A model generated the notes under the pieces. The model was given only the letters and a program-made list of their open reading frames with translations, was not told where the DNA came from and made no database searches. Below, piece by piece: positions 8,724 to 15,298 of a stretch of DNA of 26,137 bases. The DNA lies in contig CAKUEZ010000020.1 in NCBI GenBank assembly GCA_934646965.1, positions 1 through 26,137 of the forward strand, written 5' to 3'. The position numbers were made by a program, and so were the translations under genes. Every line of letters begins with the position of its first letter. The stretch's first letter is position 1. The DNA comes from an uncultured Collinsella sp. GTDB taxonomy: Bacteria > Actinomycetota > Coriobacteriia > Coriobacteriales > Coriobacteriaceae.

Positions 8724-8993
8724 TTAATTACCACTTTTCTTTTCGAATCCCTTGAGACCCGCTATATCCATCTCTGATTGCAGGCGCTCAGACAAGGCTA
8801 GAGCGGAGATACCCAATGCACGCGCATAATCAAATTGTTCGTAAAGCTTAAGAGACCGCTCTCCTGTTTCAACCTTCGACACAAACGATTGCGGCACGCC
8901 AAGGGCGCGCGCAATATCGACCTGGGTCAAACCAGATTCTTTTCTCATGCGAGCGAGGCAACGACCGCACACCTTGTTAGCGTCAACGTTCAT
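8724..8993 (-). CDS. XRE-family helix-turn-helix regulator
   Basis: This small 89-residue DNA-binding protein has a Cro/CI-type HTH at about residues 14-62. The core GLTQVDIARALGVPQSFVSKVE contains the turn and recognition helix, and E-x-G-E-R follows. A CGRC pair precedes the HTH and could bind metal, though only two cysteines are seen. A TTG 12 codons upstream (9029) would lengthen it; neither start has a strong ribosome site, so the start is uncertain. It is divergent from the SHOCT-TM2 gene with ~100 nt between them, including the palindrome GGATATCC near 9019, and may control that operon and itself. Confidence 0.82.
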   Translation of the reverse strand: MNVDANKVCGRCLARMRKESGLTQVDIARALGVPQSFVSKVETGERSLKLYEQFDYARALGISALALSERLQSEMDIAGLKGFEKKSGN

Positions 8994-9094
8994 GCCGTCA
9001 AAGCTATATCCCGTATCTGGATATCCCAAATTAGGATACTCTTAGTTTATTAAACGGGGTTCTTACCCATTTAGCTCCTACCGATTGGAATGCG

Positions 9095-9544
9095 ATGGAA
9101 ATACTCGACCAAATAAAATCCCTCAAAGAGCTGCAGGAAATGGGGGCAATTAGCCAAGAAGAGTTCGATGAACAAAAGCGTCGAATTCTCGACCATCACT
9201 TTGATGGAGGTAGGTTAGAGACATCCAACACCTGTAGTGGGCAGGAGCCCTTTTGTTCCAACGCCGCAAACAACAATTCCCCTGCAGATTCAACGTCTCA
9301 AAAAAGCAAGGTAGTCGCCGGATTGCTTGCGATATGCCTTGGTGCCCTTGGCATCCATAAGTTCTATCTCGGCTATAAAAACGAAGGCATAGCAATGCTG
9401 CTAGGGACGCTGCTCGGATCGCTTTTAATTATCGGGCCTTTGGTCATGAACCTGATTTCCTTCATCGAAGGAATCATCTACCTCACAAAAACTGATAGCG
9501 ACTTTGAAGCCCAGTATGTCCTCGGCCATAAGGGATGGTTTTAA
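9095..9544 (+). CDS. SHOCT-TM2 membrane protein
   Basis: The 149-residue protein begins with a SHOCT domain (residues 1-35, ending in the EMGAISQEEFDEQKRRIL pattern). A polar linker follows, then a TM2 domain at about 70-135. The TM2 signature G-x-x-G-x-H-x-F-Y-x-G (GALGIHKFYLG) lies between two membrane spans (about 73-93 and 100-130). SHOCT modules are short helical units thought to mediate oligomerisation. TM2 proteins are widespread and mostly uncharacterised. It is the first gene of a small plus-strand operon; the next begins 2 nt later and also carries SHOCT. Confidence 0.85.
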   Translation: MEILDQIKSLKELQEMGAISQEEFDEQKRRILDHHFDGGRLETSNTCSGQEPFCSNAANNNSPADSTSQKSKVVAGLLAICLGALGIHKFYLGYKNEGIAMLLGTLLGSLLIIGPLVMNLISFIEGIIYLTKTDSDFEAQYVLGHKGWF

Positions 9545-9546
9545 TT

Positions 9547-10398
9547 ATGTTCATCAAGGCAAAATACCTACTTAAGAATAATAAGTTCGCATTAGTAGCA
9601 GCAATCGCAACCGTCTGTTATCTATTCTTCTCCTTCTATTACATTTTCCTTTTTAGTGATGGATCATTTGAAAATGGGTTCATTGGCGCCATCGATTTAA
9701 GTAGCCTCTTCTCCGGCATGGGTGACATCGAACATCTTTATGAAGTTGCGCTCTTGCCAATAGCGGCCCTATTGGTTTTCGTCAAAATTGCTTGGCGCCT
9801 TGCCATGACGGCACTACCCGTCTTTCTCATCGGGGTTTACCTATTCACGAGGCATATGGGAAAGCAATCTGTTCTATACGCAGCTCTTGTCTCCATAGCG
9901 CTATCAGACATCATTATCTTGTTGCAATCCTCCCCGTTTTATCTCCTGCCACTTGATCTTCTCACCATTGCCGTATATCTAATCGGCGTGAAATTCATCG
10001 ACAAAACCGAGCTAACCCCGGCTTTCTGTTTTAGCGCACTCGTTCTCATCGCAGGATTCTGCTGGGGACTCAAGCTGGCCCCTTTTGTCCGAGGAAATGC
10101 TGATCCAACATACAACGTAAGCGCGCTGCTTCAATATGTTTCCCTTTGGACATTGTTCTCTATGGCCCTCTTTATACAGAAGCCCATTGATTCCAAATGC
10201 GTCGAAAGCGAAACTGAGCAGTCAAACAGTATCGTTGAAGACACTTCGCTGGTTTCAGATCATCCACGCAACAGCGCTACGCAAGTCCCCGTTGAGCAAA
10301 CAATTGCCATGCTAAAAGAGCTCAAAACGCTTCTCGACGCAGGGGCCATAACACCCGAAGAGTACGAAAACTATAAGCAACGCATTCTAAATCAATAG
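9547..10398 (+). CDS. Polytopic membrane protein with C-terminal SHOCT domain
   Basis: The 283-residue protein has about six hydrophobic segments (about residues 14-36, 64-82, 84-101, 107-127, 132-150, 160-178, 194-211; one pair may be a single hairpin). A polar acidic linker and a C-terminal SHOCT domain (251-282, pattern LKTLLDAGAITPEEYENYKQRIL) follow. The SHOCT closely resembles that at the N-terminus of the upstream protein, suggesting that the two interact. The ATG at 9547 is chosen because AAGGG lies upstream and it starts 2 nt after the previous stop; an in-frame ATG at 9535 lacks a ribosome site. Codons are AT-richer than in the flanking housekeeping genes. No enzyme motif is seen. 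Confidence 0.75.
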   Translation: MFIKAKYLLKNNKFALVAAIATVCYLFFSFYYIFLFSDGSFENGFIGAIDLSSLFSGMGDIEHLYEVALLPIAALLVFVKIAWRLAMTALPVFLIGVYLFTRHMGKQSVLYAALVSIALSDIIILLQSSPFYLLPLDLLTIAVYLIGVKFIDKTELTPAFCFSALVLIAGFCWGLKLAPFVRGNADPTYNVSALLQYVSLWTLFSMALFIQKPIDSKCVESETEQSNSIVEDTSLVSDHPRNSATQVPVEQTIAMLKELKTLLDAGAITPEEYENYKQRILNQ

Positions 10399-10450
10399 CA
10401 GTATTCACAAGAAAGCCCACTATAGGACCGATTTGTTAGGAGCAGTCCCG

Positions 10451-10987
10451 ATGCTCGATAAGTTTAAAAAGATGGATCTTCCGAAACAAGCCGCATGCAC
10501 GATGGTGTCCGCTACTCTCTGTGCATGCTTGATCGGTTATCTAGGCTCTGTTGGCTCAACTGTTGCGCCGTATGGCGCTGGCGCAAATCCCGTTGTTCCA
10601 GAAATATCGTCAGTAATACTAAACGCAAACACCTTTTCGGATAATGGCTATGACTACGACGACTACGATAGCGATTACGATTGCTATGAAATCAGCGACG
10701 AATATGGCGACAATGTTGCATCCCTGTACTACAACGATGACGGCTGCGATATCAAGCTCTACGTAGATGCAGACGGAGACAATTGCGACGAGACTCTCGA
10801 AGAACTCTCCAGTGCAATCATCCTCGCCTGCGACCCCACGGTCGGAACCTATGCTGCGGCAAGAGAATTATTTAGAGATTCGCTGTTCTCTAGCTGCGAC
10901 CACAATGGAGTCACCTATAGAGCGGACGACGACAGCAGCATTAACTACATTTTCGAGCTTAAGCTTGAAAATGGCTCAGAGGATTAG
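10451..10987 (+). CDS. Small acidic membrane-anchored or secreted protein, unknown function
   Basis: This 178-residue protein is one I do not recognise. A lysine-rich start and a hydrophobic stretch (about 13-38) look like a signal anchor; the cysteines in it do not form a clear lipobox. The segment about 65-90 is very rich in Asp and Tyr (DNGYDYDDYDSDYDCY), and the rest is acidic with scattered cysteines and a D-A-D-G-D-N-C-D stretch, which could bind calcium. The start at 10451 is supported by TAGGAG 8 nt upstream. It lies 52 nt after the SHOCT membrane protein and may belong to that operon. Confidence 0.65.
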   Translation: MLDKFKKMDLPKQAACTMVSATLCACLIGYLGSVGSTVAPYGAGANPVVPEISSVILNANTFSDNGYDYDDYDSDYDCYEISDEYGDNVASLYYNDDGCDIKLYVDADGDNCDETLEELSSAIILACDPTVGTYAAARELFRDSLFSSCDHNGVTYRADDDSSINYIFELKLENGSED

Positions 10988-11042
10988 TTTCATAGCATCT
11001 GACGCGCAAACCACGCCACAGATACCACCATTTCGTAAAGGA

Positions 11043-11072
11043 TTCACGGCCCGCTGTTTCGCAGGATATACT
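11043..11072 (+). promoter_or_regulatory. Probable promoter of the D,D-carboxypeptidase gene
   Basis: TTCACG, 18 nt, TATACT lies about 38 nt before the GTG start. The -10 element differs from consensus at one position; the -35 is weaker. Confidence 0.45.
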
Positions 11073-11109
11073 TGAACAACTATGCATCCATCGTCGAAAG
11101 CGAATAGCT

Positions 11110-12453
11110 GTGTCTTCATATCCCTTTCGTAGTACTGTCCGCCCTCATGCGCTTGCCGCCGCATTCGCCTGCGCTATCGCCCTTGTCGCCGGCTTGCCCA
11201 CAGTCGCCGGCGCACAAGTGCTCACGACCGACGACGTCTGCGGCAAGACCGCCGATGCACGCGGCATTACGGCCGAAAATCTCCCCGACATCGAGGCCGC
11301 CAACGCCATTGTCATGGGCAAAGACGGCACCGTCTACTATGGACGCGGCGCCGATGAACAGGTCAAGATTGCCTCGATCACCAAGGTCATGACCGCGATT
11401 CTGACCGTCGAGAACTGCAAAATGGACGAGAAGATCACGGTGAGCAACGAGGCCGCCACCGTGGGCAACTCGACCGCCGGCCTGCTCGAAGGCGACGAGC
11501 TCACGGTGGAGCAGGCCCTGCGCGGCCTGATGATCCCCTCGGGCAACGACGCCGCCATCGCGCTTGCCGAGTACGTGGGCAAAAAGATCGACCCCAAGAC
11601 CAAAGACGCCGAGGCCACCTTTGTGAAGGCCATGAATGAGCGCGCTAAAAAGCTCGGCTGCACCGGCACGGTTTTTGAGAATCCGCACGGCCTAGATTTT
11701 GACGAGTGGGCCGGCGATATGCACTCGACCGCACATGACGTGGCGCTCATGATGCAGGAGGCCATGAAAAACGACACGTTCCGCGAGATCGTGGCAAGCG
11801 AGGACTCCTGGATCGAAGTAACAGGTGCCGATGGCTCCGACCATTCACATTCCATGGATACGCATAACATTTTGCTCGGTCAGGACGGCAACATTGGCGG
11901 CAAGACCGGCACCACCGACGACGCGGGCTATTGCTTTACGAGCGCCTACGATCGCGACGGCGACGAGGTCTACACCGTGGTTTTGAACTCCACCACCACT
12001 GACCAGCGCTTTACCGATACGGCAACCCTCGCCAACTGGTACTACGGCCACAAGGTTACGGTCGCGATCGCCAATACACAGGAGAAGACTGCCAACGGCA
12101 ATCCCCTCATGGCGCGTATTGGCCAGACCGACTGGACCGATAAGACGATTGACGCCACGCTCGCCGACCCTACGGCTCAGACGACCGTGTTCTCGCTTGC
12201 CGGCGAGGTGACCGAGAAGGTAACGTATGACGACCTTTCGGGCACGGTGCACGTGGGCGACAAAGTAGGCAGCGTGACGCTCAAGCAGGACGGCACCAAG
12301 ATTGCCGTCGTGGATCTGGTTGCCGACGAGGAAGGCTCGGGGCCAAACCCCATCGAATGGCTACTCGTGAAGCTTGACCGCCTGAGTCGCCGCATCGACA
12401 ATCGCCCGCTCACGGCCGAAAGCGAGACTGTAGCCAAGGCACCCGAGCTGTAG
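11110..12453 (+). CDS. D-alanyl-D-alanine carboxypeptidase (penicillin-binding protein, DacF/PBP5 type)
   Basis: This 447-residue exported serine peptidase trims the terminal D-Ala from peptidoglycan stem peptides. A Sec signal peptide covers residues 1-35, with a hydrophobic core and a cleavage-like AGA-Q. The catalytic motifs are in order: SxxK as SITK (Ser89-Lys92), SxN as SGN (144-146), and KTG as KTGTT (265-269). PHGLD near 192 and a C-terminal domain from about 330 fit S11-family enzymes. The start is GTG with a weak ribosome site. The tail lacks an obvious amphipathic anchor helix; the ending PNPIEWLLVKLDRLSRRID might serve. It has its own promoter and a strong terminator. Confidence 0.92.
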   Translation: MSSYPFRSTVRPHALAAAFACAIALVAGLPTVAGAQVLTTDDVCGKTADARGITAENLPDIEAANAIVMGKDGTVYYGRGADEQVKIASITKVMTAILTVENCKMDEKITVSNEAATVGNSTAGLLEGDELTVEQALRGLMIPSGNDAAIALAEYVGKKIDPKTKDAEATFVKAMNERAKKLGCTGTVFENPHGLDFDEWAGDMHSTAHDVALMMQEAMKNDTFREIVASEDSWIEVTGADGSDHSHSMDTHNILLGQDGNIGGKTGTTDDAGYCFTSAYDRDGDEVYTVVLNSTTTDQRFTDTATLANWYYGHKVTVAIANTQEKTANGNPLMARIGQTDWTDKTIDATLADPTAQTTVFSLAGEVTEKVTYDDLSGTVHVGDKVGSVTLKQDGTKIAVVDLVADEEGSGPNPIEWLLVKLDRLSRRIDNRPLTAESETVAKAPEL

Positions 12454-12483
12454 GGCTGGGGCGGTATCGAAAACAAACCCAAC

Positions 12484-12512
12484 GAGGCGTCCAAGCGGGC
12501 GCCTCTTTTTTT
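12484..12512 (+). terminator. Intrinsic terminator of the D,D-carboxypeptidase gene
   Basis: A GAGGCG/CGCCTC stem with a 10-nt loop is followed directly by seven T on the plus strand. Confidence 0.85.
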
Positions 12513-12514
12513 GA

Positions 12515-12574
12515 GGATTCGAATCCCCAGCATACGTTCTCCGCACAAAAAAGGGCCCCGAGTGGAGCCCTTCT
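12515..12574 (-). repeat. Right-end remnant plus terminator next to the tRNA-Ser-linked element
   Basis: GGATTCGAATCCCCAGC at 12515 looks like the T-arm and 3' end of a tRNA-Ser in plus orientation and is followed a few bases later by TCTCCGC, as in the acceptor stem. At 12547-12574 lies a minus-strand terminator (stem GGGCTCC/GGGGCCC, then T6). The same order recurs 190-191 bp further on, at 12705-12761, before the genuine tRNA-Ser. Confidence 0.6.
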
Positions 12575-12586
12575 TCAAATTCATAC

Positions 12587-12721
12587 TGGCGGAGAGCTGG
12601 GGATGTCCGGGCATGCTTCGCATGCCCTCCGGCTTCAAAGCCTGGCGGCTTTTCGCCCACGGGCTACAAACGCTTTCGCGTTTGCTTAACGCCCGTGCCC
12701 TCTCGGGTTCGAATCCCCAGC
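12587..12721 (-). repeat. Chimeric tRNA-Ser 3'-end element with structured core
   Basis: On the minus strand this ends with the 3' side of tRNA-Ser: half of the T-arm, the 3' acceptor strand, the discriminator and CCA (12587-12604). The tRNA body is replaced by ~100 bp of hairpin-rich sequence, and the far end is an inverted T-arm copy (12705-12721). Visible stems are GGGCATGC/GCATGCCC with a 3-nt loop, GGCTT/AAGCC, CAAACGC/GCGTTTG and an enclosing CACGGGC/GCCCGTG. The core aligns along its length with those at 25454-25560 and 25910-26015, although those adjoin tRNA-Arg. The copied tRNA end has its own terminator. It has no anticodon stem and cannot be a working tRNA. Confidence 0.75.
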
Positions 12722-12737
12722 TTACTTAGTTGATATT

Positions 12738-12761
12738 AAAAAAGGGCCCCAAATGGGACCC
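12738..12761 (-). terminator. Intrinsic terminator of tRNA-Ser
   Basis: On the minus strand, GGGTCCC-ATTT-GGGGCCC forms a stem followed by six T, 17 nt beyond the encoded CCA. Confidence 0.8.
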
Positions 12762-12777
12762 TTCTTTAAAGTTAAAC

Positions 12778-12868
12778 TGGCGGAGAGCTGGGGATTCGAA
12801 CCCCAGATGCCCTTTTGGGGCATACTCGCTTAGCAGGCGAGCACCTTCGGCCTCTCGGTCAGCTCTCC
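12778..12868 (-). tRNA. tRNA-Ser (anticodon GCT), CCA encoded
   Basis: The minus strand gives a full class II tRNA. The acceptor is GGAGAGC/GCTCTCC with G discriminator and an encoded CCA. The D-arm carries ACCGAGAGGCCGAAGG, and the anticodon stem-loop CTCGC-CTGCTAA-GCGAG has GCT. The long variable arm is TGCCCCAAAAGGGCA, and the T-arm is CTGGG-GTTCGAAT-CCCAG. It has a promoter and a terminator of its own. Confidence 0.97.
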
Positions 12869-12882
12869 GTAACAGCCGTTCT

Positions 12883-12911
12883 ATAGTAACCAAACAGTCG
12901 AGGATGGGCAA
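12883..12911 (-). promoter_or_regulatory. Promoter of tRNA-Ser
   Basis: On the minus strand TTGCCC, 17 nt, TACTAT ends 14 nt before the mature tRNA 5' end. Spacing is ideal. Confidence 0.7.
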
Positions 12912-12962
12912 GGGGGAATTTTGAGGCGATTCCATTTTGCCGGCAAACGTCTCAGCCAATCA

Positions 12963-13227
12963 TCTCGATCTGTAACAGTTACAGGACAAAACTGGGTCCA
13001 GATGTTACAGATCGAGACAAACAGTCTGCCCCTTTGCCAACATCTCAATCTGTAACATCTACAGGCCGAATCTTCGTCCAGATGTTACAGATTTAGACAA
13101 ATGGTCGGCGCCATCCGCAAATGTCTCAATCTGTAACAGTTATCGGCTAAATCGGCCCGTAAACGTTACAGATCAAGACAAACCAATCCCTCGAAACACG
13201 GCGTCTCAATCTGTAACGCCTGCAGAC
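12963..13227. repeat. Array of alternating inverted repeats with 80-bp period
   Basis: Left arms GTCTCRATCTGTAACA begin at about 12963, 13043, 13124 and 13204. Right arms, their inverted complement TGTTACAGATYGAGAC, begin at about 13003, 13083 and 13164. Each left-right pair forms a hairpin; the second has a continuous 14-bp arm AATCTGTAACATCT/AGATGTTACAGATT. The period is 80-81 bp and the arm-to-arm distance ~40 bp, so arms alternate in orientation about every four helical turns. The last unit has only its left arm. Sequences between arms differ, so selection seems to act on the arms. The array fills most of the gap between tRNA-Ser and the zinc-ribbon genes; 12912-12962 shows nothing recognisable. 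Confidence 0.85.
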
Positions 13228-13246
13228 CGTAATCCCCTCTCAAAAC

Positions 13247-14365
13247 TTACTCAATCTTGGCCCAATCGTGGCTTGCAAGAAGTTTGCTGTTCTCTGTCGA
13301 GGCTTGATATCTGGCGTCAAACTCATCGCGCATTGCGCCAGCATTCTGCCAACCAACGACCGTCTGGTCCGGCTGCTTCTTGCCATTTTCTATGCTCATC
13401 ACCTTATAGGAATCCTCCTCATCAGACGAGTCGTCATAGTTGAGTTGCAGAGCATCCGCCAGACTCATTTTCCCGCCTGCATAATCAAAGTAGTAGCTTG
13501 CGCTATACCTGTCCTGCCTCGTCCTCAGCGCTATCTTTCCTTCATCACAGAGTTCGATACCTTGCCCTTCCCCCATGATGAGAAAACCGTCCTTGGACAG
13601 CGTTGCGGTCGCCATTCCGTCACCGATGTTGTCGTAGATAGATTTGGCTTTGCCGTCCTCAAAGTAGTAAAGGTTCACGAGGCCTTTGCCTTCGCTTTCC
13701 GTATAGGCCAGTTCTTGCGCCACGAACAATTCGTCTACGCCGTCACCATCGATGTCCTTCTCCAAGTAATACGCCTCACAGTTTTCCGGATCAACGCTCT
13801 TGTAATAGACATAGATACCCATATAACTTTGGCCGTCCATGAGAGTCTCTAGTTTCTTTGACGACTCCTCATCGCCAAGCCCCGTCCCCTTCTCATCGCA
13901 GTACGCTCCATACTGCCTGTACACATCGATGATTCCCTCATAAGCCTCATGTGCCTTATCGTTCTGAGCCGAGGCCGTCTCCTTATTCGATCCGCCCCGG
14001 TCTTCGCCTGCGGGCTCGTTCTTCTGTTCGAGTGCCGGAGCCACAAAGACCTGGTATGCCTTGCACAGGGCGTATGCCGTGCCCGCGGCGGCGATCATCG
14101 CGGCGAGGATGATGGCGAACGTGGGGACCATCGCGCGGCCGATCTGGCGGCGCTCCGTCAAGAACGAGGCGAAGGACGAGCGCTGCGGCGCGACAGGAGC
14201 ATCGAGCGGATACTGTACGCTCTGTTGAGCATAGGCGGCATTCTGGGGCTGGGCGGGATACGGCCCATGGCCCGTATTGGCCGCCGAGCCTGCGATTCGA
14301 CAACCGCAGTTACCGCAAAAGTACGCACCCTCTTCGATTTTGGAACCGCAGTTCGTGCAAAACAT
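13247..14365 (-). CDS. Zinc-ribbon membrane protein with extracytoplasmic D-x-D-x-D-G domain (paralog A)
   Basis: This 372-residue protein begins with a four-cysteine zinc ribbon (CTNC at 3-6, CGNC at 17-20). A Gln/Pro-rich linker, the motif FLTERRQIGRAMVPTF, and one membrane span (about 78-100) follow. The outer part starts with AHEAYEGIIDVYRQY and contains EKDIDGDGVDELFVA, an acidic loop like those binding calcium in EF-hand-like or FG-GAP proteins. The same arrangement occurs in the protein at 18328-19449, and more distantly at 16812-18314. GGTGGGGG precedes the ATG at 14365; an in-frame GTG four codons upstream overlaps this site. Function is unknown; the zinc ribbon should be cytoplasmic. 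The gene ends at the inverted-repeat array. Confidence 0.8.
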   Translation of the reverse strand: MFCTNCGSKIEEGAYFCGNCGCRIAGSAANTGHGPYPAQPQNAAYAQQSVQYPLDAPVAPQRSSFASFLTERRQIGRAMVPTFAIILAAMIAAAGTAYALCKAYQVFVAPALEQKNEPAGEDRGGSNKETASAQNDKAHEAYEGIIDVYRQYGAYCDEKGTGLGDEESSKKLETLMDGQSYMGIYVYYKSVDPENCEAYYLEKDIDGDGVDELFVAQELAYTESEGKGLVNLYYFEDGKAKSIYDNIGDGMATATLSKDGFLIMGEGQGIELCDEGKIALRTRQDRYSASYYFDYAGGKMSLADALQLNYDDSSDEEDSYKVMSIENGKKQPDQTVVGWQNAGAMRDEFDARYQASTENSKLLASHDWAKIE

Positions 14366-14442
14366 CGTTTCCCCCACCTGATCCGCATCGATCGGCTCAT
14401 CGCAACGTGAACATCAACCGTTATGAGCCATTCCATCATAAA

Positions 14443-14469
14443 GTGCCGTCAAGCATCTCCCGACGGCAC
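14443..14469 (-). terminator. Terminator between two zinc-ribbon genes
   Basis: A perfect 8-bp stem (GTGCCGTC/GACGGCAC) with an 11-nt loop is followed on the minus strand by TTTATGATGG. The T-run is short. Confidence 0.55.
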
Positions 14470-14488
14470 CTTAAGTAATAATTTGAGC

Positions 14489-15166
14489 CTATCGAAGCCC
14501 ATTGATGGCGTCGACAACCTGCGCCTGGCCGTACGCCATGCGGTCGGCGGCATTCTCGGCATGAATGCGCACGTTGGTGTCGTACTTGCGAGCGCTCAGC
14601 AGCCTGTTGATGTTATCGGCAATCATATCGGCCTTGTTGCGCTCAAAAACCACCAACGGAATAAGAACCAGCTCGCCCGAATCCATGGAAATCGACACGT
14701 ACGAAATCAACGCGTTCAGCACCATAAGCACGCCGAACGCCATGGTCGCCAGAACGAGCAAGATGCTGTCCGGATCTCCCAAGCTGCACAGGCCAATCAG
14801 AGCGATCACCACGCCGATCAGCAAGTTCTTGATGTCGACCTTAAAGTCGCTCACCGTTGACGTGATATGGGCAACATCGAGCGTACGCTTGCGGCGACCG
14901 AGCGGAATCACGCCAAGGATCGTATTAGGCACCTGCGCAATCACGTTATCGTTAGTGAATTCGATACTCCCCTTAAGATAGAACGTGATGTACGAGGTAA
15001 TGAACTCGATGGTTCCAAGGCCGGTGCTCTGGGGAGCATAAAAGGTGTGACGGCTGTTGGCGGCCACATCCTCCAGCGTCGCCTCCGCCGCGACCGTGGG
15101 CGTTCCGCACACGCCGCAGAACTTGGCGCCTTCGTTGATCTGCGATCCACACTGCTTGCAATACAT
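14489..15166 (-). CDS. Zinc-ribbon protein with two membrane spans, unknown function (paralog B)
   Basis: This 225-residue protein starts MYCKQCGSQ with the ribbon cysteines at 3, 6, 17 and 20. A soluble beta-rich segment follows (about 45-110: TGLGTIEFITSYITFYLKG, IPLGRRKRTLDVAHI). It resembles bacterial pleckstrin-like domains that often accompany zinc ribbons; this is a pattern impression. Two membrane spans lie at about 115-132 and 137-160, and a cytoplasmic tail with helical character ends it. The open frame extends far upstream, but the ATG at 15166 has GAAAGGA in front and begins with the zinc ribbon, so the longer version is rejected. Confidence 0.75.
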   Translation of the reverse strand: MYCKQCGSQINEGAKFCGVCGTPTVAAEATLEDVAANSRHTFYAPQSTGLGTIEFITSYITFYLKGSIEFTNDNVIAQVPNTILGVIPLGRRKRTLDVAHITSTVSDFKVDIKNLLIGVVIALIGLCSLGDPDSILLVLATMAFGVLMVLNALISYVSISMDSGELVLIPLVVFERNKADMIADNINRLLSARKYDTNVRIHAENAADRMAYGQAQVVDAINGLR

Positions 15167-15239
15167 GATGGGGTCCTTTCTGCTGTCCCTCTTCCTGACG
15201 CCACATAAGATACGATTTGCAGCAACCCAATTACAGTGA

Positions 15240-15267
15240 TTATAACCGGGTAATTTTTTGCTATACT
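15240..15267 (+). promoter_or_regulatory. Possible promoter of the zinc-finger/HTH gene
   Basis: TTATAA, 16 nt, TATACT on the plus strand, about 30 nt before the ATG at 15299, within the divergent gap to the zinc-ribbon gene. The -10 is good and the -35 poor. Confidence 0.4.
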
Positions 15268-15298
15268 TCACATAGACAAAACAGCAGGTAGGAGCGAT

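Noticed and set aside
6597..12453. Glycopeptide resistance locus (VanR/VanS-like pair plus D,D-carboxypeptidase)
   Set aside because: No ligase, dehydrogenase or D,D-dipeptidase genes are present. The carboxypeptidase is of the ordinary S11 type and lies apart behind its own promoter.
12587..12721. Integron attC site or tRNA intron
   Set aside because: A GCTTAAC box resembling RYYYAAC occurs in the Ser element only and is not kept in the Arg copies. An intron is excluded because the 5' half of a tRNA and the anticodon arm are missing.
12963..13227. CRISPR array
   Set aside because: Repeats alternate in orientation and form hairpins every 80 bp, there are no cas genes, and the repeat is short (~16 bp).
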